Below are positions 21,630 to 29,613 of a stretch of DNA of 55,493 bases, in pieces. The notes under the pieces are model-generated. The model did not search any database and was not told the DNA's origin. It worked only from the letters and a program-made list of their open reading frames with translations. Both the position numbers and the translations under genes were made by a program. The DNA comes from Bacteroidales bacterium. Lineage in GTDB: Bacteria; Bacteroidota; Bacteroidia; Bacteroidales; Marinilabiliaceae. The stretch is taken from positions 1-55,493 of the forward strand of contig JAKSLE010000016.1 in NCBI GenBank assembly GCA_024401365.1, in the 5' to 3' direction. Positions within the stretch are counted from its first letter, which is position 1. The number at the start of each line of letters is the position of its first letter.

Positions 21630-23263
21630 AGAGAGTATATTTAGTAAGTATACTTGCGCTGATATGTGGTATGGTACTGGCGCAAGACAATAAGCATGTT
21701 CATCCGATGGATATAGCCGTCAGGATAAGTGCTTCTTTTGCTGAACTCAGGGCAGATCATTTTCATTCCGGCATTGATTTATCTACGTCGGGAGCTATAA
21801 ATATACCAGTTAAGTCGACCAAGGAAGGATATGTAAGCAGGATTAAAATAGCGACTTACGGTTATGGCTATGCTTTGTATGTAGATCATCCCGATGGTAC
21901 TACCACGGTATATGGGCACTTAAACTCACTAGCAGACAAGATCGACAAAGTATTGTGTGATTATCAGTATGAGCACAAGACATTTAACTGTGACATTCCG
22001 TTAGGGAAAGAGGTGCTACCGGTCAAGAAAGGAGAAGTTATTGCATACAGTGGTAATACAGGAGGCTCTGGAGGACCGCACTTGCACTATGAGGTGCGCG
22101 AAACAAAAAGTGAGCATCCGCTCAATCCGTTGGCCTTCCTGCCAAAGATAAAAGATGATATGGCTCCAACGATAATGGGAGTTAAAGCATACTCAGTGTG
22201 GAATAGAGGAGACAGAACTATTTACGAAGGCGAGCAATATTTTACGAATCCTAATAATAAGGTAATTACAGCGCCAGCAGGCAAGGTAGTGTTGGGAATT
22301 CATTGTACAGATTATTTTCAACAAGGAGGCAGACCATGCGGAGTGGTAGAGATAAAATTGTTCAAGAATGACGAGTTGATATTTGACAGCAACATTACTG
22401 ATATTGATTTTGATCTTACCAGGAATATAAATGCTCATATTGACTATGCAGAATGGGTTAAGAACAAGCGCTTTATACAGAGGTCGTATGTATTGCCAGG
22501 GAATCAGCTCGGTTATTATGAAGGCAAAGGAGAGATTGTGCTCTCGTACCCTGATACATTGAATATGCGATATGAGGTATATGACTATGCTGGGCACAAG
22601 AGTGTTTTGCCATTTAAGTTGACATGCAGTGGAAGGAAGAAAGCTAGGTTGGCTAGCAGTCCCGACACATACCAATGGAATAAGACATACGCCATTGATA
22701 CTTTGGGGATATCTGTTGTGCTTCCGCAAGGTTCGCTGTATCAAGATGAGGTACTCAACATAAAGAAGGCAAAAGATATCTGGACTATTGGCACCAATGA
22801 TATTCCGTTGCAAAAGGCGGTGACGATAACATTACCAGTACCAGATAGCCTTGAGGTGACGGATGTTTGTATACTATCGAGGAACAGTAAGAATCAGGTA
22901 GTATATGTTGGCGGAGACGTAAAAGACGGAAAGATAACTGCGCAGACCAGAAGTCTAGGTAGATTTTATGTAGGAGTCGATTCGGAGGCACCTTCTGTCA
23001 GGAGTAGGAATTCAAAGAGCAATTTGCAAAGAAGCAACTTGATAATGATAGGTGTGAGTGATAATTTGAGTGGGATTGGGGAGTATGAGGTGTATATTGA
23101 TGGGGAGTTCCATCCATTTGAGTATGATTACAAGCAGAATATGCTTAAGGCGAGGTTGTCGCGTTTAAGGTTGGCAAAAGGTAGCCATAAACTGTTGGCA
23201 ATAGTCTCTGACTCAAGGGGGAATAGTAAGCGCTTTGAGTGGAGTTTTTCTCTAGTTGAATGA
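21626..23263 (+). CDS. Secreted M23 (LytM-type) metallopeptidase
   Basis: A 545-residue exported protein with a signal peptide (MKRVYLVSILALICGMVLAQ). The M23 domain occupies about residues 25-170 and all zinc/catalytic residues are readable: HxxxD at His47/Asp51, YGHL (His98) and HLH at His152/154, so it should be active on peptide cross-links of murein. The remaining 370 residues are beta-rich and end in Ig-like repeats (GVSDNLSGIGEYEVYIDGEF). Translation is coupled to murU through an ATGA overlap, which places a murein-cutting enzyme with the salvage kinase and transferase. Confidence 0.9.
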   Translation: MKRVYLVSILALICGMVLAQDNKHVHPMDIAVRISASFAELRADHFHSGIDLSTSGAINIPVKSTKEGYVSRIKIATYGYGYALYVDHPDGTTTVYGHLNSLADKIDKVLCDYQYEHKTFNCDIPLGKEVLPVKKGEVIAYSGNTGGSGGPHLHYEVRETKSEHPLNPLAFLPKIKDDMAPTIMGVKAYSVWNRGDRTIYEGEQYFTNPNNKVITAPAGKVVLGIHCTDYFQQGGRPCGVVEIKLFKNDELIFDSNITDIDFDLTRNINAHIDYAEWVKNKRFIQRSYVLPGNQLGYYEGKGEIVLSYPDTLNMRYEVYDYAGHKSVLPFKLTCSGRKKARLASSPDTYQWNKTYAIDTLGISVVLPQGSLYQDEVLNIKKAKDIWTIGTNDIPLQKAVTITLPVPDSLEVTDVCILSRNSKNQVVYVGGDVKDGKITAQTRSLGRFYVGVDSEAPSVRSRNSKSNLQRSNLIMIGVSDNLSGIGEYEVYIDGEFHPFEYDYKQNMLKARLSRLRLAKGSHKLLAIVSDSRGNSKRFEWSFSLVE

Positions 23264-23281
23264 TTTATAACGGAAAATAAG

Positions 23282-23289
23282 TACATTTG
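23282..23289 (+). promoter_or_regulatory. -7 element for apbE
   Basis: TACATTTG followed by C matches TAnnTTTG exactly and lies 23 bases before the apbE ATG. The -33 element is poor (GTTG at 23255-23258, 23 bases upstream). Confidence 0.55.
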
Positions 23290-23312
23290 CGGACGCATAG
23301 TATGTAGAAAAT

Positions 23313-24344
23313 ATGAACAAGTTTAGCTTGCTAACAATAGTGTCGGTACTGACATTGGTTTTAGTATGTGGATGTGGGGAGAAGAAAGTTCCATATATCC
23401 ATGATACAGGATTTGTATTTGGCACTGCGTACAGTTTGAAGTATCAATCGACTGAGAGTCAGCATAACAATGTTCGTGCTGCGTTGGATGAGTATGATAA
23501 ATCGCTGTCGACATATAATGACAGTTCCATTATTTCCAAGATAAACCGCAATGAGCCGCACACAGTAGACAGTTTCTTTGTTACAGTCTGGAATAAAGCC
23601 AAGGAGATGAATGAGTTGTCTGACGGGGCATTTGATGTGACAGTTAGGGGCTTGAGTTCGCATTGGAGATTTGCCAAGGAGTATACACTTGATACGATTT
23701 CGGTAGAGATTTATGATTCGTTGTTACATACAGCTGCTGATGTGCTCAAGTATACAGGAATGGATAAAGTGAGCCTTGATGGGGAATGTATAGTAAAAGA
23801 CGACCCACGTATTCAGATAGATATGTGTGCATTGGCAGAAGGGTATGGTATAGATGTGGCGGCCTCGGTATTGGAGAAGAATGGTATTGAGAACTATATG
23901 GTGGAGATCGGTGGCGAGTTGCACTTGAAAGGTCTCAGTCCTAATGGAACAAAGTGGAGAATAGCCATTGACAGTCCTACAGAAGATAACTCCATATTAG
24001 AGCGTGTATCACAGCATATTATAGAGATTACGGACTGTTCGATTTCGACATCCGGTTCGTATCGTCAGTATTATTATACAGAAGATGGTAAGCGTATTTC
24101 GCACACGATAAATCCCAAGACAGGTCGTCCTATTGAGCATAAATGCGTAAGTGTCAGTGTGATAGCTTCGAATACTATGACGACGGATGCTTTAGCGACG
24201 ATATTTATGGTTATTGGTCCAGACAAGGCCTTAGAGATGGCTAACAAGCTAGATGGTGTTGAGGCGCTGATAATCTATGAAGGAGAAGATGACCAGTTGG
24301 TAGAGATTATGACCGACGGGTTCAGAAAGGTAATAGTACAATAA
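23313..24344 (+). CDS. apbE: FAD:protein FMN transferase lipoprotein
   Basis: ApbE attaches FMN through a phosphoester to Thr/Ser of target proteins such as NqrB/NqrC and RnfG/D, on the outer face of the inner membrane. The 343-residue protein has a lipoprotein signal ending in VCGC (lipidated Cys21). Family features: DTGFVFGTAYSLKY, SLSTYNDSSIISKIN, QIDMCALAEGYGIDVAASVL, YMVEIGGELHLKG, and the C-terminal HTINPKTGRPIEH and SNTMTTDALATIFMVIG, where the magnesium-binding Asp lies. It heads a likely apbE-M28-rnhB transcript with spacings of 12 and 2 bases. Confidence 0.93.
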   Translation: MNKFSLLTIVSVLTLVLVCGCGEKKVPYIHDTGFVFGTAYSLKYQSTESQHNNVRAALDEYDKSLSTYNDSSIISKINRNEPHTVDSFFVTVWNKAKEMNELSDGAFDVTVRGLSSHWRFAKEYTLDTISVEIYDSLLHTAADVLKYTGMDKVSLDGECIVKDDPRIQIDMCALAEGYGIDVAASVLEKNGIENYMVEIGGELHLKGLSPNGTKWRIAIDSPTEDNSILERVSQHIIEITDCSISTSGSYRQYYYTEDGKRISHTINPKTGRPIEHKCVSVSVIASNTMTTDALATIFMVIGPDKALEMANKLDGVEALIIYEGEDDQLVEIMTDGFRKVIVQ

Positions 24345-24356
24345 AAAGTTGCATTA

Positions 24357-25361
24357 ATGAATAAGAGCACTCTATTTGCAGCACTTAGCGGCGTGATATT
24401 ATTTAGTCTGCTATCGTGCCAGAATACACAGCATAATAACTCGGGGGCATCTGCTACGGTTAAGGAAGAGGTGTTGAATGTAGATTTTTCGGCAGATTCG
24501 GCATATCAGTATACGGCAGAACAGGTAGCATTTGGTCCACGTGTGCCAGGTACAGAAGCCCATGGCAAGTGTTTGGATTATTTAGCAAGTACATTGGCGC
24601 GATTTGGCGCTGAGGTAGAGATTCAAGAAGGTGATGGCACTAATTATCTAGGAAACAGGCAGCATATCAAGAATGTTATAGGGCGTATTCAGCCGCAGAA
24701 AGCCAATAGAGTAATATTGTGTGCGCATTGGGATTCACGTCCATGGTCGGACAACGACAAAGATGCGAAGGTGCGAGACACTCCAGTAGACGGAGCAAAT
24801 GATGGTGCCAGCGGTGTTGGTGTATTGCTCGAGGTGGCGCGACAATTGCAGTTGAAGCAGAGCAAGATAGGAGTTGACATTATATTCTTTGATGTAGAAG
24901 ATATGGGAACACCCAGTCACAAGAACGACGTTAAGCACCTACAAGATACATGGTGTTTAGGCTCTCAGATGTGGGGTCAAAGTGACATGGGAAAGAGATC
25001 TCAAGCCAGGTTTGCCATCTTGTTGGATATGGTTGGTGCACCCAATGCTACATTTTATAGAGAATCGTTTTCCATGCAATGGGGGTCGAATATTGTAGAC
25101 AACGTATGGGGCAGGGCGCATAAGATGGGCTTTGGATCGTATTTTGTGAATTCTGATGGTGGGTATATTACAGACGACCACTATTATATACACAGGCATA
25201 CAAAGATTCCTGCTATAGATATCATACAATATGATTCTCAGAGCAATACATCATTTGGCTCGTACTGGCATACGCAGCAAGATACTATGGACAATGTAGA
25301 CAAGGCCACATTGAATGCTGTAGGAAGTGTAGTTCTTGGTGTTTTGTACAACGAGAAGTAG
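24357..25361 (+). CDS. M28-family lipoprotein, glutaminyl-peptide cyclotransferase type
   Basis: A 334-residue lipoprotein (signal ending LLSC, Cys21) that closely resembles the type II glutaminyl cyclase of Porphyromonas gingivalis: AFGPRVPGTEAH, LCAHWDSRPW, DGANDGASGVGVLLEVAR, FDVEDMG, LDMVGAPNATFYRE and SYWHTQQDTM. Zinc ligands are predicted as Asp149, Asp182 and His305, with Glu181 as base. Such enzymes convert N-terminal Gln of exported proteins to pyroglutamate after signal peptide removal, common in this phylum. It could instead be an M28 aminopeptidase, but the single-zinc pattern and overall match favour the cyclase. Confidence 0.85.
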   Translation: MNKSTLFAALSGVILFSLLSCQNTQHNNSGASATVKEEVLNVDFSADSAYQYTAEQVAFGPRVPGTEAHGKCLDYLASTLARFGAEVEIQEGDGTNYLGNRQHIKNVIGRIQPQKANRVILCAHWDSRPWSDNDKDAKVRDTPVDGANDGASGVGVLLEVARQLQLKQSKIGVDIIFFDVEDMGTPSHKNDVKHLQDTWCLGSQMWGQSDMGKRSQARFAILLDMVGAPNATFYRESFSMQWGSNIVDNVWGRAHKMGFGSYFVNSDGGYITDDHYYIHRHTKIPAIDIIQYDSQSNTSFGSYWHTQQDTMDNVDKATLNAVGSVVLGVLYNEK

Positions 25362-25363
25362 GT

Positions 25364-25945
25364 ATGCTTTTACCATATTTAAATAGTGGCATCATAGAAT
25401 GTGGTGTTGATGAGGCAGGTAGAGGATGTCTTGCTGGGCCTGTAGTGGCGGCGGCTGTCATTTTACCAGAAGATTTTGCCTCGGAATTTATCAATGACTC
25501 CAAGCAGTTGACGGCCAAGAAGCGAGATGCGTTACGCCCTGTGATAGAAGAAAATGCTCTTGCGTGGTCGGTCTGTATGATAGACAACACCATTATAGAC
25601 GAGAAGAATATACTACAAGCCACATACGATGCGATGCATGGGGCGATAAACGGGTTGAAGATAAGACCTGAGCACATTATAGTAGATGGCAACAGGTTTC
25701 GTCCATTTGACGGTATAGGTCACACTACCATAGTAAAAGGAGACGGAAAGTACCTCAGTATAGCTGCTGCTTCTATATTAGCTAAGACGCACAGGGATGA
25801 GTATATGATGGAGCAGCATAAGATTTATCCTGTGTATGCATGGGATAAAAATAAGGGGTACCCTACTGCAGCCCATTGTGAGGGCATTGCTGAGTATGGT
25901 ACCTCCCCTTTGCACAGACTGACCTTTCAAAAGGTCAAGTCGTAA
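25364..25945 (+). CDS. rnhB: Ribonuclease HII
   Basis: RNase HII removes ribonucleotides misincorporated in DNA. The 193-residue protein has the catalytic motif GVDEAGRG (Asp16, Glu17), followed by NDSKQLTAKKRD, IIVDGNRF (third acidic residue), and the KGDGKYLSIAAASILAKTHRDEYM region with the fourth acidic residue. Length is normal. ATG 25364 lies two bases after the preceding stop. It faces pyrE tail to tail with only 6 bases between stop codons and no visible terminator. Confidence 0.96.
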   Translation: MLLPYLNSGIIECGVDEAGRGCLAGPVVAAAVILPEDFASEFINDSKQLTAKKRDALRPVIEENALAWSVCMIDNTIIDEKNILQATYDAMHGAINGLKIRPEHIIVDGNRFRPFDGIGHTTIVKGDGKYLSIAAASILAKTHRDEYMMEQHKIYPVYAWDKNKGYPTAAHCEGIAEYGTSPLHRLTFQKVKS

Positions 25946-25951
25946 TATTAT

Positions 25952-26584
25952 TTAGCAGCCCCAAGTATCTGGAGACTTGCGCCACTCCTTGAGAGTGTCG
26001 ATATCGGCTGATGTTACGTATCCTGACTCAACAGCAGCCTGGATCATATCGTTGTAGTTGCTGAGAGTTGTAAGTTCAACCTTAGCATCTGCGAAAGCGT
26101 CGACAGCCTTCTGGAAGCCGTATGTAAAGATAGCGAGCATGCCAACTACCTCGGCGCCAGCGTTGCGGAGAGCCTCGACAGCCTTGAGAGAGCTGCCACC
26201 TGTAGAGATGAGGTCCTCGATAACCAATACCTTCTGGCCTGCCTTAAGATCGCCCTCGATAAGGTTCTCCATGCCGTGGTTCTTAGGAGCAGAACGAACG
26301 TAGATAAAAGGTTTGTTGAGGAGGTCGGCTACAAGAGCGCCCTGAGCGATAGCGCCAGTTGCCACGCCAGCCACTACGTCGAAATCGGCATATTTCTCCT
26401 TAGCAATCTTAGCGAAAGACTCTTTGATATATGTACGAGCAGCAGAGTAAGACAAAGCCTTACGGTTGTCGCAGTATATAGGTGATTTCCATCCAGAAGC
26501 CCAAGTGAAAGGGTTGGTAGGTTGAAGGCGGATAGCCTTAATGTCGAGCAATTGCTTTGCTACTGTTAGAGATATCTCGTTCAT
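25952..26584 (-). CDS. pyrE: Orotate phosphoribosyltransferase
   Basis: PyrE transfers orotate onto PRPP to make OMP in pyrimidine synthesis. The 210-residue protein from ATG at 26584 begins MNEISLTVAKQLLDIKAIRL, as in relatives. A longer in-frame reading to 26656 would run through the promoter and is rejected. Motifs: PFTWASGWKSPIYCDNR, GVATGAIAQGALVAD, FIYVRSAPKNHGMENLIEG and the PRPP-binding loop VLVIEDLISTGGSS. It is a single gene with its own promoter at 26603-26633. Confidence 0.95.
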   Translation of the reverse strand: MNEISLTVAKQLLDIKAIRLQPTNPFTWASGWKSPIYCDNRKALSYSAARTYIKESFAKIAKEKYADFDVVAGVATGAIAQGALVADLLNKPFIYVRSAPKNHGMENLIEGDLKAGQKVLVIEDLISTGGSSLKAVEALRNAGAEVVGMLAIFTYGFQKAVDAFADAKVELTTLSNYNDMIQAAVESGYVTSADIDTLKEWRKSPDTWGC

Positions 26585-26602
26585 GATGAAATTATTTTTG
26601 TG

Positions 26603-26633
26603 CAAAATTAAAAAAGAGGTGTCATAGTTGAAA
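26603..26633 (-). promoter_or_regulatory. Promoter for pyrE
   Basis: Read on the minus strand: TTTC, 19 bases, TAATTTTG, then C. The -7 box fits TAnnTTTG exactly. It gives a leader of about 10-15 bases to the ATG at 26584. Confidence 0.65.
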
Positions 26634-26676
26634 ATAAATAACGAACTTTGACACATAAACTTTAATACAAAAGGCG

Positions 26677-28116
26677 ATGAAAAAGTACTCTATCCTGATA
26701 TTGGCTTTGATTTCAAGTATAATATTTGTGTCTTGTGATGATGACACTAATGCGCAAAAGCCAAAACCAGGTCCTAGTGGGGCCAGCAAGACGATAAAGG
26801 CCAACGAGTTTGTATTCTCCATTATGGATACATACTATCTGTACAATGAGGGTATATCGGATGATAAAGGATATCCTATTATAGATTATACTAAGGAGAC
26901 AGATACTGAGGAGTATTTTGAGAAGCTAAAAGATGAGAGAGATATTTTCTCGTTCATTACAGATGATGCTGAGGAGTACAATAAAGAAGAGAGCGGTATA
27001 ATGACAGATATGGGATGGAAGGTAACGCTCATGTACGGAGACAGTGAGAAGAAGAGTGTTATGGCAGCTGTCAACTACGTTTATGAGGGCACTCCTGCAT
27101 ATGAAGCCGGTGTTAGACGAGGAGACTATGTGGTAAAAATAAATGGGCAGCAGATGACACCTTCGAACTATAGGGATGTTTGGAACAAGGATGGACAGTA
27201 CACCCTTTATAGATTTGACGCAGAAGAGAAGAGAGAGATAATTACTTGCGACTTGAAATCGCGAGAGATTAACACGTCGCCTATAGCAGAAGCTCATATA
27301 TTCACACTTGATGATGGAATGAAAGTAGGCTATCTTCTCTACATGGACTTCAAGGATAAATTTAATGAAGAGCTGTTGGACGTATTTGAGACATTCAACA
27401 CGGAAGGAGTCAGCAAGTTGATACTTGACCTTCGATACAATCCTGGTGGAGCGATGCTTGCATGTTCGCAATTGACATCGCTTATTGCGCCTATAGATGT
27501 AGTAAAGTCAAAGAAGCAGATTATACATTATCAGTATAATGATAATCTTCAAAAAGAGTTGGGAGTAGACGAGTCGACATTTGTTAATAATTCAGAGGTA
27601 CTTGGAGCCAATTTGAATCTCAAGGACATTGTGATAATTCAAGGTAGTGGTACATACTCGGCATCGGAAGCTACGATTATAGGTCTTAAGCCATATATGA
27701 ACGTTTATACTATTGGTTCGACTTCTGGAGGAAAGAACACGGCTATGTTTATACTTACGCCAGACATGTTTGAGAACAGGTTGGGAGAGCCAATATTTGA
27801 CAAGAGCATCAATAACTGGTTGATAGCTCCACTTGTTGCGTTCTATTACAACAGTGAGAACTATACATTTGACACGACAGACGGAGATGGTATGGATCCA
27901 GATTACGCGTACAATGAATTTGATGACCTATACCGTGCTCCACTTGGGAAGCCAGAAGAGAAATTGACCTCGTTGGCACTCGAGTACATAAAGAACGGGC
28001 AGATTGCGGCGAACAAGTCGGCACGCATTGCACCATTTGGCAAAGTTATTCCAGCAGAAAAGTATTGTAAGATTGAGCCATTGAAGGCAGAGCCTAGAGT
28101 TGACCTTTTCAAGTAA
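26677..28116 (+). CDS. S41-family (C-terminal processing type) protease lipoprotein
   Basis: A 479-residue lipoprotein (signal ending FVSC, Cys20) with DDD right after the Cys, resembling the surface-export signal of Bacteroidota lipoproteins. A PDZ-like stretch (YEGTPAYEAGVRRGDYVVKINGQ) sits at about 130-155. The S41 domain carries LILDLRYNPGG and SGTYSASEAT with the nucleophile Ser328, then TIGSTSGGKN with the likely Lys. It is predicted to cut periplasmic or surface substrates; the target is unknown. The trxB gene follows within about 18 bases. Confidence 0.87.
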   Translation: MKKYSILILALISSIIFVSCDDDTNAQKPKPGPSGASKTIKANEFVFSIMDTYYLYNEGISDDKGYPIIDYTKETDTEEYFEKLKDERDIFSFITDDAEEYNKEESGIMTDMGWKVTLMYGDSEKKSVMAAVNYVYEGTPAYEAGVRRGDYVVKINGQQMTPSNYRDVWNKDGQYTLYRFDAEEKREIITCDLKSREINTSPIAEAHIFTLDDGMKVGYLLYMDFKDKFNEELLDVFETFNTEGVSKLILDLRYNPGGAMLACSQLTSLIAPIDVVKSKKQIIHYQYNDNLQKELGVDESTFVNNSEVLGANLNLKDIVIIQGSGTYSASEATIIGLKPYMNVYTIGSTSGGKNTAMFILTPDMFENRLGEPIFDKSINNWLIAPLVAFYYNSENYTFDTTDGDGMDPDYAYNEFDDLYRAPLGKPEEKLTSLALEYIKNGQIAANKSARIAPFGKVIPAEKYCKIEPLKAEPRVDLFK

Positions 28117-28134
28117 TAACTAAACTTGGCGCAG

Positions 28135-29061
28135 ATGAATGTGATTATTATTGGTGGAGGACCTGCTGGATATACGGCTGCCATATATGCGTCTCGTGCA
28201 GGTTTAGAGCCAGTGGTCATAGAAGGTCCGTTACCAGGCGGGCAGTTGACCACCACCACTACCATTGAAAACTATCCAGGATTTCCTAATGGGGTAGATG
28301 GTACAGAGTTGGTCATGCAGATGAGGGAGCAAGCAGAGAGATTAGGAGCGAATCTTGAGGGAGCCATTGTTGAGAAGGTAGAGTTTTCTGCGGAAGAAGG
28401 AGGTTGCCATAAAGTCGCGCTTGATGATGGCAGGGTTATGGAAGCCAAGGCTTTGATTATTGCCACAGGTGCAGAAGCCAAGTATTTGGGGTTATCGGCA
28501 GAAGAGAGGTTGAGAGGCAGTGGTGTTTCGGCGTGTGCTACATGTGATGGATTCTTTTACAAAGGGAAGACAGTAGCGGTAGTAGGAGGAGGAGACACGG
28601 CGGCAGAAGAGGCCCAATATTTAGCATCACTAGCGCAAAAGGTATACCTTATTGTGAGGCGCAATGTATTGAGAGCTTCAAAGGCGATGCAAGACAAGCT
28701 TTTCAGCAATCCTAAGATAGAGATACTGTTTGAGCATGAGACAGTAGATTTGTTAGGCTCGCCAGTTTTGAAACAAGCAGAACTTGTATATCGCAGAGGT
28801 AAAGCAGATGAAGCTAGGAAGGTAATAGATATTGATGGATTCTTCTTGGCTATAGGACATACGCCTAAGTCGGAATTGTTCCATCCGGCAGTTGAAGTAG
28901 ATGCTGAGGGGTATATCAAGACATTTGATGGGACAACACGTACCTCGGTAAGGGGAGTCTTTGCTTGTGGAGATGTTGCGGATCCTAGATACAGGCAATG
29001 TATTACGGCTGCGGCATCAGGATGTAAGGCAGCTATGGACTGCAAGCAATATCTAGAATAA
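28135..29061 (+). CDS. trxB: Thioredoxin reductase
   Basis: TrxB uses NADPH and FAD to reduce thioredoxin. Landmarks in the 308-residue form from ATG 28135: FAD site IIIGGGPAGYTAAIYASRAG, GGQLTTTTTIENYPGFP, the redox pair CATC (134-137), the NADPH site VAVVGGGDTAAEEA, and the C-terminal VFACGDVADPRYRQCITAAASG. An in-frame TTG at 28126 would add three residues. It lies 18 bases after the S41 protease gene and is followed by a terminator. Confidence 0.95.
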   Translation: MNVIIIGGGPAGYTAAIYASRAGLEPVVIEGPLPGGQLTTTTTIENYPGFPNGVDGTELVMQMREQAERLGANLEGAIVEKVEFSAEEGGCHKVALDDGRVMEAKALIIATGAEAKYLGLSAEERLRGSGVSACATCDGFFYKGKTVAVVGGGDTAAEEAQYLASLAQKVYLIVRRNVLRASKAMQDKLFSNPKIEILFEHETVDLLGSPVLKQAELVYRRGKADEARKVIDIDGFFLAIGHTPKSELFHPAVEVDAEGYIKTFDGTTRTSVRGVFACGDVADPRYRQCITAAASGCKAAMDCKQYLE

Positions 29062-29090
29062 GGAAGTAGATAATATACTTCGCACATACG

Positions 29091-29130
29091 TACGTCTATG
29101 GAGGAGAATCTTCATAGGCGTATTTCTTTT
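29091..29130 (+). terminator. Terminator after trxB
   Basis: Stem TACGTCTATG (29091-29100) pairs with CATAGGCGTA (29113-29122), one G-T pair, and is followed by TTTCTTTT. Confidence 0.75.
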
Positions 29131-29184
29131 ATGTATATGGAATTATTGGTATCCGCTAAACTTTTTTGACAGACATAAAAAATA

Positions 29185-29218
29185 GGCTGAATCTTCATTG
29201 TGAAGATCCAACCTTTTT
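29185..29218. terminator. Second, probably bidirectional hairpin terminator
   Basis: A stem with core ATCTTCA/TGAAGAT (29191-29197 and 29201-29207), extended by TG/CA and GG/CC pairs, is flanked by A-rich sequence on the left and TTTTT on the right. It sits between the trxB terminator and the sbcC remnant, so it may have belonged to a lost gene. Confidence 0.6.
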
Positions 29219-29290
29219 CGTTTAATTTGTTTTCACCACAAAAAACTTATTAACGATGGGCAAAAGTACACATTTTATCGGTCAGCGATA

Positions 29291-29503
29291 ATTCTTTTTA
29301 TTGATGAAGGATTTGGCACACTCGACAATACAAATCTTGATTCAGTCATGTCGACACTAGAGAAGCTTCAGCAAATAGCTGGTCAGAGCAGTAGGCGAGT
29401 AGGTATTATCTCGCACCGTTTGGAACTTGATGAACGAATACCTGTGCAGATCAAGCTCAAGAAACAGGGCGAAGGACGAAGTTCTGTTGATATAGTACTG
29501 TAA
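29291..29503 (+). pseudogene. Decayed C-terminal fragment of SbcC-like exonuclease ATPase
   Basis: Translating from 29291 to the stop at 29501-29503 gives about 70 residues that match the end of SbcC: ILFIDEGFGTLDNTNLD (Walker B and D-loop), VMSTLEKLQQIAG, VGIISHRLELDERIPVQI and a final IVL. Everything upstream (coiled coils, Walker A, signature motif) is missing and no plausible start codon precedes it in frame, so it cannot make a working subunit. The homology begins abruptly just before the Walker B, marking a breakpoint. The reading frame itself is intact, so the deletion may be recent. Confidence 0.8.
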
Positions 29504-29553
29504 AGTGAGTATTGATTGTCGATAGTCTGTTGTTCGAATACCCAAAAGTAGCG

Positions 29554-29585
29554 ATTGAATTGCTTTGCTAACGGCAATACCTTTG
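29554..29585 (+). promoter_or_regulatory. Promoter of the xus-like operon
   Basis: ATTG at 29554-29557, 20 bases, then TACCTTTG at 29578-29585 followed by C. The -7 box is an exact TAnnTTTG. The predicted start is about 20 bases before the ATG at 29614. No clear Fur-type palindrome overlaps it. Confidence 0.6.
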
Positions 29586-29613
29586 CACTCGGTTCAATGA
29601 TAACAGACAATAG

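Noticed and set aside
26585-26656. Longer N-terminus for PyrE
   Set aside because: It runs through the pyrE promoter and adds residues absent from the family.
29504-29613. Fur box upstream of xusA
   Set aside because: Only short AT-rich halves such as TGATAA are present; no 19-base palindrome like that upstream of fur.
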